DNA of 64,000 nt from Pyrinomonadaceae bacterium (GCA_030841085.1 JAVEDP010000038.1:62001-126000), one strand, 5' to 3'. Numbered from the stretch's first letter, positions 1 to 9,139 are shown. Numbers and translations: made by a program. The notes: a model not told the origin generated them from the sequence alone.

Positions 1-75
1 TCCTGCTTTGCGTCGAGAGCCGCCTTACCGGAGAATGTGCTTTTCACCGCCGGCTTTGCTCCGCAACCACGATGA
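1..75 (+). CDS. 3' end of an unidentified upstream CDS (partial)
   Basis: The first reading frame is open from base 1 to a TGA at 73-75, which overlaps the ATG of the next gene in the ATGA arrangement typical of translationally coupled genes. It would encode the last 24 residues of a protein ending in PQPR. The fragment is too short to identify. A second frame is open here too, continuous with the downstream glycosyltransferase, so this call rests mainly on the ATGA overlap. Confidence 0.35.
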   Translation, partial: SCFASRAALPENVLFTAGFAPQPR

Positions 76-800
76 CCCCGACACCAGGAATTCTCATTGC
101 TATCCCGGCCTACAACGAGGCCGGCACAATCGCCGCCATCGTCGGGCGCGTTCGTGACTCATTGCCGGATTACGATCTGCTGGTGGTCAACGACGGGTCA
201 CAAGATGCAACCGGCCAGATTCTTGAACAACTCAATGTCAGAGTTGCCGCGCACATGTGTAACCTCGGTTATGGGCGCGCGGTGCAGACGGCGATCATGT
301 ACGCCCTTGAATGCGGGTATGACGCCTTGGTGACACTTGATGCCGATGGTCAACATCAGCCGGAGCAAATCGAGTCGTTGCTCAGTGAGTTTAAGCAAGA
401 AGGCTGGGACGTACTCATTGGATCGCGTTATATCTCTGCCCGCAGCTACCGCGGCGCCCCATTGGGCCGGCGTCTGGGCATGCAGCTTTTCTCGGTGCTG
501 GTGAAGCTGATCATCGGCCGGCGCGTCTACGACACAAGTTCAGGACTCAAGGTCATCAGGCACACCGTGTTTGAACCTCTGACACACTGGCACTTTGTGG
601 ATTTCCACGCCGAGGCCATCGTGTATCTAATGCGGCTCGGATACCGCATTGGTGAATTCCCTGTAACCGTCACCGAGCGAACCCAGGGTCGCTCGATGTA
701 TACACCGATTAACTATTTTAAGTACCCACTCAAGACCTCGATGCTGGTGTTGCTCGGCATCATTGAGGCTGCTTTAACTCGCAGGAGGCATCGCTCATGA
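72..800 (+). CDS. Family 2 glycosyltransferase, polyprenyl-phosphate sugar synthase-like
   Basis: A 242-residue GT2 enzyme of the dolichyl-phosphate-mannose synthase type. These transfer a sugar from a nucleotide sugar to a polyprenyl phosphate at the cytoplasmic membrane face, feeding GT-C enzymes. The GT-A fold motifs are clear: IPAYNEAGTI near residue 10, VVNDGSQD near 40 and LDADGQHQPE near 90 (the DxD metal site), then IGSRY. There is no long C-terminal membrane domain, only a hydrophobic stretch near 225. The ATG at 72 puts the first beta strand immediately after the start. It overlaps the next gene by four bases (ATGA), so the two are coupled. DUF2304 partners beside such enzymes are common, which supports a lipid-linked sugar role. 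The exact sugar cannot be read from sequence. Confidence 0.88.
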   Translation: MTPTPGILIAIPAYNEAGTIAAIVGRVRDSLPDYDLLVVNDGSQDATGQILEQLNVRVAAHMCNLGYGRAVQTAIMYALECGYDALVTLDADGQHQPEQIESLLSEFKQEGWDVLIGSRYISARSYRGAPLGRRLGMQLFSVLVKLIIGRRVYDTSSGLKVIRHTVFEPLTHWHFVDFHAEAIVYLMRLGYRIGEFPVTVTERTQGRSMYTPINYFKYPLKTSMLVLLGIIEAALTRRRHRS

Positions 801-1144
801 GTCTGCAAGGCGTTCTTGTTCTCAACCTAATTGCGCTCGCGCTTCTTTTGTGGGTGCTTAATCTCGTCAGGCATGGACGGCTCTATGTCGGCTACGGTGT
901 GATTTTCGTAATCGCTGCGCTGGGTACGACGTTGCTTGTTTCGGTGCCTTGGCTGCAGACGACTTTGACCCACGTCATCGGCGCAGTTTTTCCGGTGTCA
1001 GCTCTAACGTTGCTGGCGCTGTGCTTTATCGTCTTAATGCTTTTGTACACGCTAACGCAGCTTACGATTGTTTCGAACCGCCTCTCGAAGCTGGTGCAGG
1101 AGCTGGCCATCGAGCGAGCGAAGCGCGGCGGCGATGCGCGCTAA
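797..1144 (+). CDS. DUF2304 family membrane protein
   Basis: A 115-residue protein with three hydrophobic segments (about 5-22, 32-52 and 65-88) and a basic cytoplasmic tail. The tail motif LTQLTIVSNRLSKLVQELAI is characteristic of DUF2304, a family nearly always found next to GT2 polyprenyl-phosphate glycosyltransferases. The start overlaps the stop of the upstream GT2 gene (ATGA at 797-800). By context it is probably a membrane partner of that enzyme; its biochemical role is unknown. Confidence 0.85.
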   Translation: MSLQGVLVLNLIALALLLWVLNLVRHGRLYVGYGVIFVIAALGTTLLVSVPWLQTTLTHVIGAVFPVSALTLLALCFIVLMLLYTLTQLTIVSNRLSKLVQELAIERAKRGGDAR

Positions 1145-1174
1145 TGCCCAGCCCCAGGAATTGCGAAATCAACT

Positions 1175-2155
1175 GTGCGAATGATCATGCCCAGCGACAA
1201 AGCGGCGACGGAAGGTGAAGCGCTTAGTAACACGAAGCGCCGCCTACTTAACGTACGCGCAGAACGCTCGGCGTCTGACGCTTCGCCACCCTCTAGCGCT
1301 AGCTGTCTGGTCTGCGATGCCTCCGGCGAAAGTCGGTTACTCTTTCACACGTCACGGCCCATCTTGCAATGTCGAGTTTGCGGTCTGGTCTATGCTGATC
1401 CGCACAGCGCTGAAACACATCAGGATTATTCCGAGCATTATTATCGCGAGGGCGTTTACGCCGATTACCTGGCCGACCGCGATGCCATTCAACGGAATGC
1501 GCCAAGAGCGCTTGCGGAACTCGAGCGCCTGGTTCGGGGACGAAAGCTCCTTGACGTCGGCTGTGCCACAGGATTCTTCCTCGAAGCGGCTCGGGCCCGC
1601 GGCTGGGACGTCTTTGGGCTGGAGGTTTCGGAATACGCAGCAAACTATGCGCGATGCGAATTAGGATTACCGGTGGAGACAGCTTCCATAGTTCAGGAGC
1701 CGGCCGGGTTACGGCAGTTTGACGCGATCACTCTCTGGGACACTATCGAACATCTAGATCGGCCCGACATTGCGCTCGCGAATATCCGGCGGCTATTGGC
1801 CCCGGATGGTATTTTTGTCTTCAGCACCGGTGACTACAACAGCCTGCTGCGACGATTATCGGGAAAGGGGTGGCGACTCTTCGCCGACCCGACGCACAAT
1901 TTCTTCTTCGACGAGCGGGTATTGCGCCTCATGCTGAAGCGCGCCGGCTTTGAAGTATTGCGAGTGAGCCACCGCGGCAAACGAGTGAGTCTTGCTTTAA
2001 TGCTTCATCAATCTGGTCTGCCGCTCAGTCGTCCACTGCGAACCTGGATACGAGCAAAGGGTTGGAATCCGTCCTTGTACGTGAACCTGCGTGATGTCAT
2101 TACCATATTTGCTCGACCCATTTCACCTGAAGTGAACTTGCACCGATCCTCGTAA
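1175..2155 (+). CDS. Class I SAM-dependent methyltransferase with N-terminal zinc-ribbon-like motif
   Basis: About 326 residues. The N-terminal part has two CxxC pairs (CLVCDAS and CRVCGLVY, about residues 46-80), a zinc-ribbon-like element common in sugar or glycan methyltransferases. A Rossmann methyltransferase domain follows, with the SAM-binding motif LLDVGCATGFFLEAA near 125 and the acidic motif DAITLWDTIEHL near 187. The start is uncertain: GTG at 1175 or in-frame ATGs at 1181 and 1187. It lies 30 bp after the DUF2304 gene and 16 bp before the next, so it is probably in the same operon. The acceptor is likely a sugar or lipid-linked glycan, by context only. Confidence 0.85.
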   Translation: MRMIMPSDKAATEGEALSNTKRRLLNVRAERSASDASPPSSASCLVCDASGESRLLFHTSRPILQCRVCGLVYADPHSAETHQDYSEHYYREGVYADYLADRDAIQRNAPRALAELERLVRGRKLLDVGCATGFFLEAARARGWDVFGLEVSEYAANYARCELGLPVETASIVQEPAGLRQFDAITLWDTIEHLDRPDIALANIRRLLAPDGIFVFSTGDYNSLLRRLSGKGWRLFADPTHNFFFDERVLRLMLKRAGFEVLRVSHRGKRVSLALMLHQSGLPLSRPLRTWIRAKGWNPSLYVNLRDVITIFARPISPEVNLHRSS

Positions 2156-2171
2156 CGGTTTTTCTCTCAGA

Positions 2172-4424
2172 ATGTTTGAAGCGCAACGAATCATCAGCGG
2201 TCTCCGCCGGAAGCTCGAGCTCGGCGACTTGTTCATTTTTCTCTATCTGTCGGTTTTTGCCCGCCAGTATCTTTGGGTCATCGCTCACAATCGCACGGCG
2301 TGGGCGCTGACGGTTGGTATCGCCGCGTTGTTTTGGTTAGTGCATCTGCGCGCTAAAGATGAAGTGGAAGAAAGAACGCCGGGCGCGTTCTGGCTGATCG
2401 TCGCGCTGCCGCTACTCGTGGTCTATACCTTGAAGTATGCCTTTCCCGATCTCTCGGTGGACGTTCTAAACCATCGCCTCATACAGGCTGAACGCGGTTT
2501 AAACGGACCGCTATTTATTCCCGGCGATTTCTTTCCGACAATCTTTCCGTTTAATCCCTCGTCGGACATGCTAACCGGAATCAGCCGTCACCTGCTTGGC
2601 TACCGCCTGGGCACAGTCATCAATTTCTTATCGCTGCTTTTTGCCGGCACCGTGCTCAATAAGTTGCTACGACCCTTTATCGTAAACGACCGTTGGCGTT
2701 GTTTGGGAATTCTGCTCACGCTCTACACTGAACACGTGCTCTTTGAGATCAACAACTACATGGTCGATCTTTTGGCTCTCCCGCTGTTGCTCGAAGCCAC
2801 GCGCCTCGCGTTGCGCGAAGACGATGACGATAACCATGTGACGCGCGATCTCGTGTACGTCGCACTTCTGCTCGGTGCATGTGTAGCTTTTAAGTTGACC
2901 AACGTCTTGATGGCAGCGCCGATTGCTCTCCTTTTCGGCTGGCGCATGCTGCGCCGGCTGCGGCGACTTGATTTCAAGGTCTTCGGTCGCGTGGTCATGG
3001 CAGTGCTCATCGCCGCCCTGCCACTCGTGCCTTACACTATTTACATCTACCGTCAGACAGGAAGCCCGGTCTTCCCGCTCTACAACAAACTCGTTGCTTC
3101 GCCTTACTGGCCGGAGATGAACATTTATGAGGGAAGATTTGGCCCGGAAAATTTCTGGCAAACAATTGTATGGCCGGTATTGATGTTCTTTAAGCCTCAG
3201 CGGCTGGCGGAGCTGCCGGTCTATTCAGGGCGTCTCACGGTTGGCTTTATTGCCGCTCTGCTCTGCCTCGTGTTGCCGCGGATTGACCGGCGTATCCGCA
3301 TGGTTTCGCTCCTGATCGTTACCGGCTCGCTACTGTGGAGTGCAGCCGTCGGCTATATACGTTACGCGCTATTTCTCGAGTTATTGAGCGGCATCGTTCT
3401 GATCTATCTCGCGAGTTTGCTGGCGACAAAGGCCACGCTCCTGTCTCGGCCGGTACGTCTGACTCTACTTTTGTTTTTAACGATTGTGATAGCAGCGCAG
3501 TTTTTGGCAGCATCCAACTACGCGTACAACTACGAATGGAGCATGCGCCCAACGTTCTTTGAACAACGACAGCCATATCTCGCGGATGCGCGCCTGACGC
3601 TTAGGGACCGTCATCTGATCGACTTTCTCGCTTCGGAGGATAAAGATTTGATCGCCGGAGTTGATGTGTGGGTGGTGAGCAACATCAAGACAAACGGGAT
3701 TGAAGTTCTGCTGCGCAACGACGTGCCGATGTTGGCGGTGAATAACCTTCCCTACTTCGATACGGTGCAGTCGCGAAAGCGTTTCGCGGAGGCCCTCAAT
3801 CAAGTCCAGGGCCGCCGGATGTTTTCGTTAAGTTTGGTCGAGAACTTGAATGAGTCGCTGGACTTAATCAAAAGACGCGGCCTGCGGACGGGAAAAATTA
3901 CACCCATCACCGTGCCTTTCTTCTCCAACTACACGAGACTCTATATGGCACTAATCGAGGTATTCGCGGAACCGAAGCCGCCACCGCCACACCGTGCTGG
4001 GCCGGAGCCAACCATCAGTGAAGTGCACGCGCCCCTCTTCGAGGAAGCATTCAATGCTGTGATCACTATGCCACAGCCGCCGGAGCGACTACATGCCGGA
4101 GAGAAACAAACGATTCAAGTGGTTGTTCGAAACGCGAGCGATTATCTGTGGCCGGCGCGAGGCGAAGCTGGTGGCAAATTTTTTCTGAATGCCGGCGATA
4201 TCTGGCTGTATGCCGGAACCGAAGAATTGGTAAACAACCTCGATGGGCGAACAACCATCCCGCATGACATCTATCCGGGTGAAGCAATTCAGTTGCCGCT
4301 ACAAATCACCGCCCCCACGACAGCGGGCGAATACGTTCTTGAAATCGACATGGTGCAGGAAGGAGTCGGTTGGTTCAAAGACAAAGGTTCCACGCCACTC
4401 AAGGTCAGGATCCGAGTTGAGTGA
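2172..4424 (+). CDS. Polytopic GT-C-like membrane protein with C-terminal Trp-rich Ig-like module
   Basis: A 750-residue protein. Residues about 20-460 form 10-12 membrane segments, with an acidic motif (DLSVDVLNHR) in the first large loop, as in GT-C glycosyltransferases that use polyprenyl-linked sugars. A loop motif TGSPVFPLYN follows near 295. Residues about 470-630 form a soluble domain. The last 115 residues are a module with NASDYLW, YPGEAIQLPL, AGEYVLEIDMV and GVGWFKDKGS. The same module recurs in the next three genes. The family assignment is by architecture: no signature makes the reaction certain. It starts 16 bp after the upstream methyltransferase, so it is probably in the same operon. 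Confidence 0.72.
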   Translation: MFEAQRIISGLRRKLELGDLFIFLYLSVFARQYLWVIAHNRTAWALTVGIAALFWLVHLRAKDEVEERTPGAFWLIVALPLLVVYTLKYAFPDLSVDVLNHRLIQAERGLNGPLFIPGDFFPTIFPFNPSSDMLTGISRHLLGYRLGTVINFLSLLFAGTVLNKLLRPFIVNDRWRCLGILLTLYTEHVLFEINNYMVDLLALPLLLEATRLALREDDDDNHVTRDLVYVALLLGACVAFKLTNVLMAAPIALLFGWRMLRRLRRLDFKVFGRVVMAVLIAALPLVPYTIYIYRQTGSPVFPLYNKLVASPYWPEMNIYEGRFGPENFWQTIVWPVLMFFKPQRLAELPVYSGRLTVGFIAALLCLVLPRIDRRIRMVSLLIVTGSLLWSAAVGYIRYALFLELLSGIVLIYLASLLATKATLLSRPVRLTLLLFLTIVIAAQFLAASNYAYNYEWSMRPTFFEQRQPYLADARLTLRDRHLIDFLASEDKDLIAGVDVWVVSNIKTNGIEVLLRNDVPMLAVNNLPYFDTVQSRKRFAEALNQVQGRRMFSLSLVENLNESLDLIKRRGLRTGKITPITVPFFSNYTRLYMALIEVFAEPKPPPPHRAGPEPTISEVHAPLFEEAFNAVITMPQPPERLHAGEKQTIQVVVRNASDYLWPARGEAGGKFFLNAGDIWLYAGTEELVNNLDGRTTIPHDIYPGEAIQLPLQITAPTTAGEYVLEIDMVQEGVGWFKDKGSTPLKVRIRVE

Positions 4425-4576
4425 GGTGAAGGCGTTGCTGCGACCCTCGGTTTGTGTGGCTACGTCGACGGTCAACAAGGTTGCGGGAATGACAAATTGT
4501 CGCTCGTCGCATAAATTAAGATAGCTTTTTTCCCCTCTTCAGCCCGACAACTTAATTGCGCAAGGAGAATTACTGC

Positions 4577-5119
4577 ATGAGATCTAAATACTGGATGTAT
4601 CTTTGCCCGGCTCTTTTGGGCGCGTCATTATTCGCCGCCTGCGCTTCTTCGCAGCAGGCGCCGGGAAACCAAACCGCCAACGCCAACGCAAACGCTGCCA
4701 ATGATTTGCCGTATGCAACCGCGCCCTTACCTGATAATGGCTACAAGGCGAAGCTTACGATTCTCGATCCGCCGAAGAAGCTGCGCGCCGGGCAGAAGCA
4801 GATAATTCAAATCAAGGTGCAGAACACCAGCGATATTTTATGGAAGGTGCGCGGCGGAGGCGCCGATAACAAGTTCTATATCGCCGTCGGCGACCGTTGG
4901 TTCGACGGTACCGGGGAAAAACTCCTGAACCAAATGGATGGCAGACACGGTTTAGCAAATAATCTCAAACCCGGAGAAGAGACTGAAGTGCCGCTCCAGA
5001 TTACGACGCCGAAAGACCCGGGCGAGTATACGCTGGAGATCGATCTCGTACAGGAGCAGGTGGCCTGGTTCAATGCAAAAGGATCGCCAACGGCACGCGT
5101 CAAGGTAAAAGTTGAATAG
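4577..5119 (+). CDS. Lipoprotein consisting of a single Trp-rich Ig-like module
   Basis: The ATG at 4577 is chosen because AAGGAG lies at 4562-4567 and it gives a perfect lipoprotein signal (MRSKYWMYLCPALLGASLFAAC, lipobox FAAC, Cys around residue 22); the upstream TTG does not. A low-complexity Asn/Ala linker (NANANAAND) follows. The remaining 110 residues are the module seen at the C-terminus of the preceding protein, with NTSDILW, LKPGEETEVPLQI, PGEYTLEIDLV and QVAWFNAKGS. It should be lipid-anchored outside the cytoplasm. It may bind glycan or act as a scaffold for neighbouring membrane enzymes (inference). No catalytic motif is visible. Confidence 0.85.
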   Translation: MRSKYWMYLCPALLGASLFAACASSQQAPGNQTANANANAANDLPYATAPLPDNGYKAKLTILDPPKKLRAGQKQIIQIKVQNTSDILWKVRGGGADNKFYIAVGDRWFDGTGEKLLNQMDGRHGLANNLKPGEETEVPLQITTPKDPGEYTLEIDLVQEQVAWFNAKGSPTARVKVKVE

Positions 5120-5176
5120 TGCATCGCCTTTAGACATTGCTTGATCGCTGGGGTCCACTGTCCCCTGACTGCCTCT

Positions 5177-7804
5177 ATGAGATTGGCTTACTTCAGTCCG
5201 CTGAATCCGCAGCCCTCAGGGATTTCCGACTACAGCGAAGAGCTCTTGCCTTACCTCGCTGCAGAGGCGGAGATTACTCTCTTTGTGGATGGCTTTAAAC
5301 CCTCCAACGAGGCAATTCGCTCTCAGTTTACCTGCCAGGATTACGGCCGCGACGCCTCGATTCTGAAAACCCTCAAAGACTACGATTCCATCGTCTACCA
5401 TTTGGGTAACGATCATCGGTATCACGCCGGCATAGTCGAGGTTGCGCGCAAGCATCCGGGCATAATCGTCTTCCACGATTTTGCGTTGCAGGATTTTTTC
5501 CTCGGCCTGGCGCAGGCGCGCGGCCAGTCGGAAATCTATCTGGAAGAGGTCGCAGCGTGTCATGGAAATGACGCCACGCTTCAGGCCGCCGAAGCTTTAC
5601 AGCGCGGCAGCGTGCCACCGCTCGTAGCTCGCCCGCTCGACTTTCCCTTGAATTGTCGTATTGCGCGCAGCGCCGAAGGCATTGTCGTCCACTCCCAATG
5701 GGCGCGGTCGCGCTTCGCGGAAATTGCGCCTGCGGTGCCAATCGCTCACATCAACATGCCGGTTAAGCAGCCGCCGGCACACAACACCAAGCGAAGCTTG
5801 AACAGCGATGCGCCGGTGCAAATTGCTAACTTCGGACTAATCACGCCGGGCAAAGGAATTGAGAAAGCGTTGCGCGCGCTGTCGTCGCTCAAGGCGAATC
5901 ACAATTTTCATTACACCCTCGTGGGCGAACCGAATTCGTTTTTCGACGTGCGCGCACTTGTTCGGCAGTATGACATGGAAGACCGCGTCACCATCACGGG
6001 CCATGTGAAACTTAATGAGTTTGAGCGCCGCATGGCCGCCACTGACATCGCCGTCAACCTGCGCGAACGCACTGTCGGTGAAACTTCGGCAAGTCTCTGC
6101 CGCATCATGGCGGCCGGCGTTCCTGCACTCGTTTTCAACGTGGGCGCGTTTTCAGAGTTACCAAACGACGCGGTGATAAAAATCGATCCCGATGCGCATG
6201 CTGATGCGCTGCTGACCGCTTACTTGCGGCGGCTGATCGAGGATGCAAATCTGCGCGCGCAGATTGGCGAGAATGCGAGCCGGTATATGCTCGCGGAACA
6301 CAATCTCGAACACGGCGCCGCTGCCTATCTCTCCTTCATTCGCGAGGTTGTTGCCCGCCGGCCACAGCATCAATTTCTAAATCGCGTTGGCGATCAAATA
6401 GCACTGCTTGGTGTTCGTGATAATCACGATCCGCTGCTGCTCAAGGTTGCTCGCGAAGTAGCGGTGCTGGCGCCGCAACCAGCGTCGCCCAACCGTCTGG
6501 CCCAACCGACAAATATGAAAACTTTTCGGTCCGGCAACGGTCACGAAAGGCCCAAACCGCCGGCAGAAAATTCGCCCGGACGCCTGCCTAAGCTTGCCGG
6601 CATCGACTACAAACGTGCGGCGCTCGAGTATCCCAACTTGCTCGATGCCGAACGCAGCCATTATTTGCGAACCAAGCCGTTTTATAACCTGGCGCACAAG
6701 CCGGTGAAACATTCCGGCTACGGCATGGACGCGGAAACGCATCGCCACTTTTGCGATTTTGCAAACATGGCTGTCGCGCTCAGCTTGCCCGCGGGGGCCA
6801 GAATTCTGGATGTGGGCTGTGGTTCAGGATGGCTTAGCGAATATTTCGCGCGCCTCGGCTATGACGTCACCGGAATTGACATCAGCGACGATCTCATTCG
6901 CATGGCGCGCGAGCGCGTTGAAAAAATTCCCTACGGTGTGGACCATGAGACTTCCCTGCACTGTCGCTTTCAAACTCACGATATCGAAGCCGCGGCCCTC
7001 GCCGACAAGTTTGATGCCGTGCTTTGTTACGACTCGTTGCATCACCTTGAAGACGAGCGCGCCGTCTTTCGGCACCTCGCGGCGATGCTGGACGTTGGCG
7101 GGTTGCTATTTATTCTTGAGGGACACAAGCCGGAGTGCGGTTCGGCAACGGACGATGAGTTACGTGACGTGATGCGACAGTATGGCACGCTGGAATCGCC
7201 TTTCAGTTCGGAGTATCTGCGCGAGTTGATTTCCGCGAACGGGTTTGCGGTGGTCGGCGACTACGTCAGTGTCAACGGGCTTTTCGAACGCGAGATGCTC
7301 GAAGGTGAAGCCGGCGATCGAATGTTGCCGCTGCGCACGCTGCCGACTGACTATCATTACCTTACCTGCATGAAAGTTAGCGATGACGGTCCCGCGACAA
7401 GCGTACCTGATAGCCGGCGACCGGGAATGCTGCGCGCGGAATTCACGCTGAACGGATCGTTGCCGCAACGTGTCGGACCCGGCGGGAAACTCGAACTTGG
7501 GATAACGGTCAAGAACACTGGCGACACGCTTTGGCTTAGCGGGCAAACGGTACGCAACGGAGTAGTGATGCCGGGTGTCAAAATTATTAACGCGCGCGGC
7601 GAGATTGTTACTGAGCTGCACGGCCATCCGATGCTGCCCCATGCAGTGCCACCCGGACAGACTGTTGACCTGCCGCTCCAACTGGTCGCGCCCGCGGCGC
7701 CCGGCACGTATACGATCAGGATTGATTTAGTGGACCAGCACGTCTGCTGGTTTGAAGAAAGAGGGTCGCCGCCGCTTGTGCTCAGCTTTGAAGTATCAGG
7801 CTAG
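5177..7804 (+). CDS. GT4 glycosyltransferase - SAM methyltransferase - Ig-like module fusion
   Basis: About 875 residues. The ATG at 5177 starts MRLAYFSPLNP, a typical GT-B N-terminus; the upstream TTG at 5141 adds 12 unlikely residues. Residues 1-400 are a GT4-type transferase with the donor-site region RTVGETSASLCRIMAAG. Residues about 400-475 are a Pro/Asn-rich linker. Residues about 490-730 are a class I methyltransferase with ILDVGCGSGWLSEYFARLGY and FDAVLCYDSLHHL. The last 115 residues are the Trp-rich module (NTGDTLW, VPPGQTVDLPLQL, VCWFEERGS). The protein has no signal peptide or membrane span and should be cytoplasmic. It probably adds and methylates a sugar on a surface glycan; donor and acceptor are unknown. 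Confidence 0.85.
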   Translation: MRLAYFSPLNPQPSGISDYSEELLPYLAAEAEITLFVDGFKPSNEAIRSQFTCQDYGRDASILKTLKDYDSIVYHLGNDHRYHAGIVEVARKHPGIIVFHDFALQDFFLGLAQARGQSEIYLEEVAACHGNDATLQAAEALQRGSVPPLVARPLDFPLNCRIARSAEGIVVHSQWARSRFAEIAPAVPIAHINMPVKQPPAHNTKRSLNSDAPVQIANFGLITPGKGIEKALRALSSLKANHNFHYTLVGEPNSFFDVRALVRQYDMEDRVTITGHVKLNEFERRMAATDIAVNLRERTVGETSASLCRIMAAGVPALVFNVGAFSELPNDAVIKIDPDAHADALLTAYLRRLIEDANLRAQIGENASRYMLAEHNLEHGAAAYLSFIREVVARRPQHQFLNRVGDQIALLGVRDNHDPLLLKVAREVAVLAPQPASPNRLAQPTNMKTFRSGNGHERPKPPAENSPGRLPKLAGIDYKRAALEYPNLLDAERSHYLRTKPFYNLAHKPVKHSGYGMDAETHRHFCDFANMAVALSLPAGARILDVGCGSGWLSEYFARLGYDVTGIDISDDLIRMARERVEKIPYGVDHETSLHCRFQTHDIEAAALADKFDAVLCYDSLHHLEDERAVFRHLAAMLDVGGLLFILEGHKPECGSATDDELRDVMRQYGTLESPFSSEYLRELISANGFAVVGDYVSVNGLFEREMLEGEAGDRMLPLRTLPTDYHYLTCMKVSDDGPATSVPDSRRPGMLRAEFTLNGSLPQRVGPGGKLELGITVKNTGDTLWLSGQTVRNGVVMPGVKIINARGEIVTELHGHPMLPHAVPPGQTVDLPLQLVAPAAPGTYTIRIDLVDQHVCWFEERGSPPLVLSFEVSG

Positions 7805-7823
7805 CTCTTTACAGGGACCAAAC

Positions 7824-8001
7824 TGAATACTGAAACCGCGGGCGTGCCACCATTACTGGGACCGCGGGCGTCCCCGCCCGCAATGAGCGCAAAGCGCGAA
7901 AAACTTTTGGCTATTGAAATGATTGTCGGAAAACAGTGTGTGCATCCTAAACCCTGCGGGCGGGACGCCCGCGGTCCCAGTAAGCCGCGGTCTCAGTATT
8001 T
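7824..8001. repeat. Nested intergenic palindrome (GCGGGCG family)
   Basis: Two inverted arms, 7855-7882 and 7955-7981, match almost perfectly; the core word is ACTGGGACCGCGGGCG. A second imperfect pair (about 7824-7842 and 7984-8001) encloses them. A third copy of the core arm lies at 18950-18977. The element fills the gap between two genes and takes the place of a normal ribosome-binding region for the gene at 8011. Confidence 0.8.
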
Positions 8002-8010
8002 TGCAAAATA

Positions 8011-9138
8011 ATGACACGTGAAGAAATTTTAGCGGAACTAAAGCGGCTCGGGCCGTGGTTCCACCGCATCGATCTTGGCGGCGGTATCTTCACCAAAACC
8101 GAAAGCGTGATGGGCGAGCCAATCGATCATCCTCTTGGTCCCTGGCAGACGATTCAAAAACTCTTGCCGCCCGATCTCAGCGGGAAGACATTGCTGGACG
8201 TGGGTTGCAACGCCGGGTTCTATGCCTTCGAGGCCAAGCGTCGTGGCGCTAAACGCGTGCTGGGAGTTGACGGTCAGCGCCAGCACGTCCGGCAGGGATT
8301 GTTTGTAAGGAACGTTCTCGGGCTCGACGTTGAGTTTCGCCGCTTGAATGTTTACGAACTCAATGCGCGCACCGTGGGCCAGTTTGATATTACGCTCGCG
8401 CTCGGCCTGCTCTATCACCTCAAACACCCGATCCTGGCGCTGGAAAATCTCTATCAAGTAACGAAGGAACTGCTTATCATCGAGACTGCGATCATGCCTC
8501 CCGAACGCACACCGGAATCGTTTGCACATCCATTGGGTGAAAAAGAGATGTTGCTGCACAGCCTCGCCTTTGTTGAAAACCCGACGCACGCCAAAGAACA
8601 AGTCTTCAATTGGTTTCTGCCGGGCGTGGAGTCGCTCAAGGCGTTGCTGCGCAGCACCGGGTTCAGCGAAGTAGAAGTCGTGGAAGCGAAAAACGAGCGC
8701 GCCATTGTTGTTTGCCGCAAGACCAAACCGGCAATCGACGATGTTGATGCGCCCAAGCACTTTGTCGAGGAACTGAAACTCGAACAAGGACCGCACGAAT
8801 GTGCTCCGTCTTCAGAACTGATTTTTCAACTCCGCGTCGAGAACATCGGCATGGCGCTGTGGTCAGCCAACGGCGACGACGTTACCGGCAAAGGCGCCGT
8901 ATTCCTCGGCTCGCATCTGTTGAAAGACACGGAAGACGAAGTTGATTGGGATTATGGACGTGCGCGTCTGCCGAGCGACCTGGGACCGGGTTCAGCAACA
9001 CAACTTGAAATCAAGTTGCCTGCTCCGCAAACACCCGGAAAATACATTGTCGAATTCGATATGGTCGCCGAGCACGTCACCTGGTTTGAAGATCACGGCT
9101 CAGGCACGCTAAGGCATGAACTGATCGTGAAGACATAA
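8011..9138 (+). CDS. CmoB-like (DUF1698) SAM methyltransferase with C-terminal Ig-like module
   Basis: A 375-residue protein. The first 240 residues resemble the CmoB/DUF1698 methyltransferase group: GPWFHRIDLGGGIFT at the start, TLLDVGCNAGFYAFEA for SAM binding and ALGLLYHLKHP for the active site. Members near glycan genes are thought to methylate sugars rather than tRNA. The C-terminal 120 residues are the fourth copy of the Trp-rich module (NIGMALW, LGPGSATQLEI, PGKYIVEFDMV, VTWFEDHGS). ATG at 8011 has no Shine-Dalgarno; a palindrome lies directly upstream. This is the last plus-strand gene of the glycan block and converges on the gene ending at 9249. Confidence 0.82.
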   Translation: MTREEILAELKRLGPWFHRIDLGGGIFTKTESVMGEPIDHPLGPWQTIQKLLPPDLSGKTLLDVGCNAGFYAFEAKRRGAKRVLGVDGQRQHVRQGLFVRNVLGLDVEFRRLNVYELNARTVGQFDITLALGLLYHLKHPILALENLYQVTKELLIIETAIMPPERTPESFAHPLGEKEMLLHSLAFVENPTHAKEQVFNWFLPGVESLKALLRSTGFSEVEVVEAKNERAIVVCRKTKPAIDDVDAPKHFVEELKLEQGPHECAPSSELIFQLRVENIGMALWSANGDDVTGKGAVFLGSHLLKDTEDEVDWDYGRARLPSDLGPGSATQLEIKLPAPQTPGKYIVEFDMVAEHVTWFEDHGSGTLRHELIVKT

Positions 9139-9139
9139 G

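Noticed and set aside
8038-8796. 252-codon minus-strand frame opposite the CmoB-like gene
   Set aside because: It is antisense to a clear methyltransferase with all motifs, and has no ribosome site or recognisable domain.
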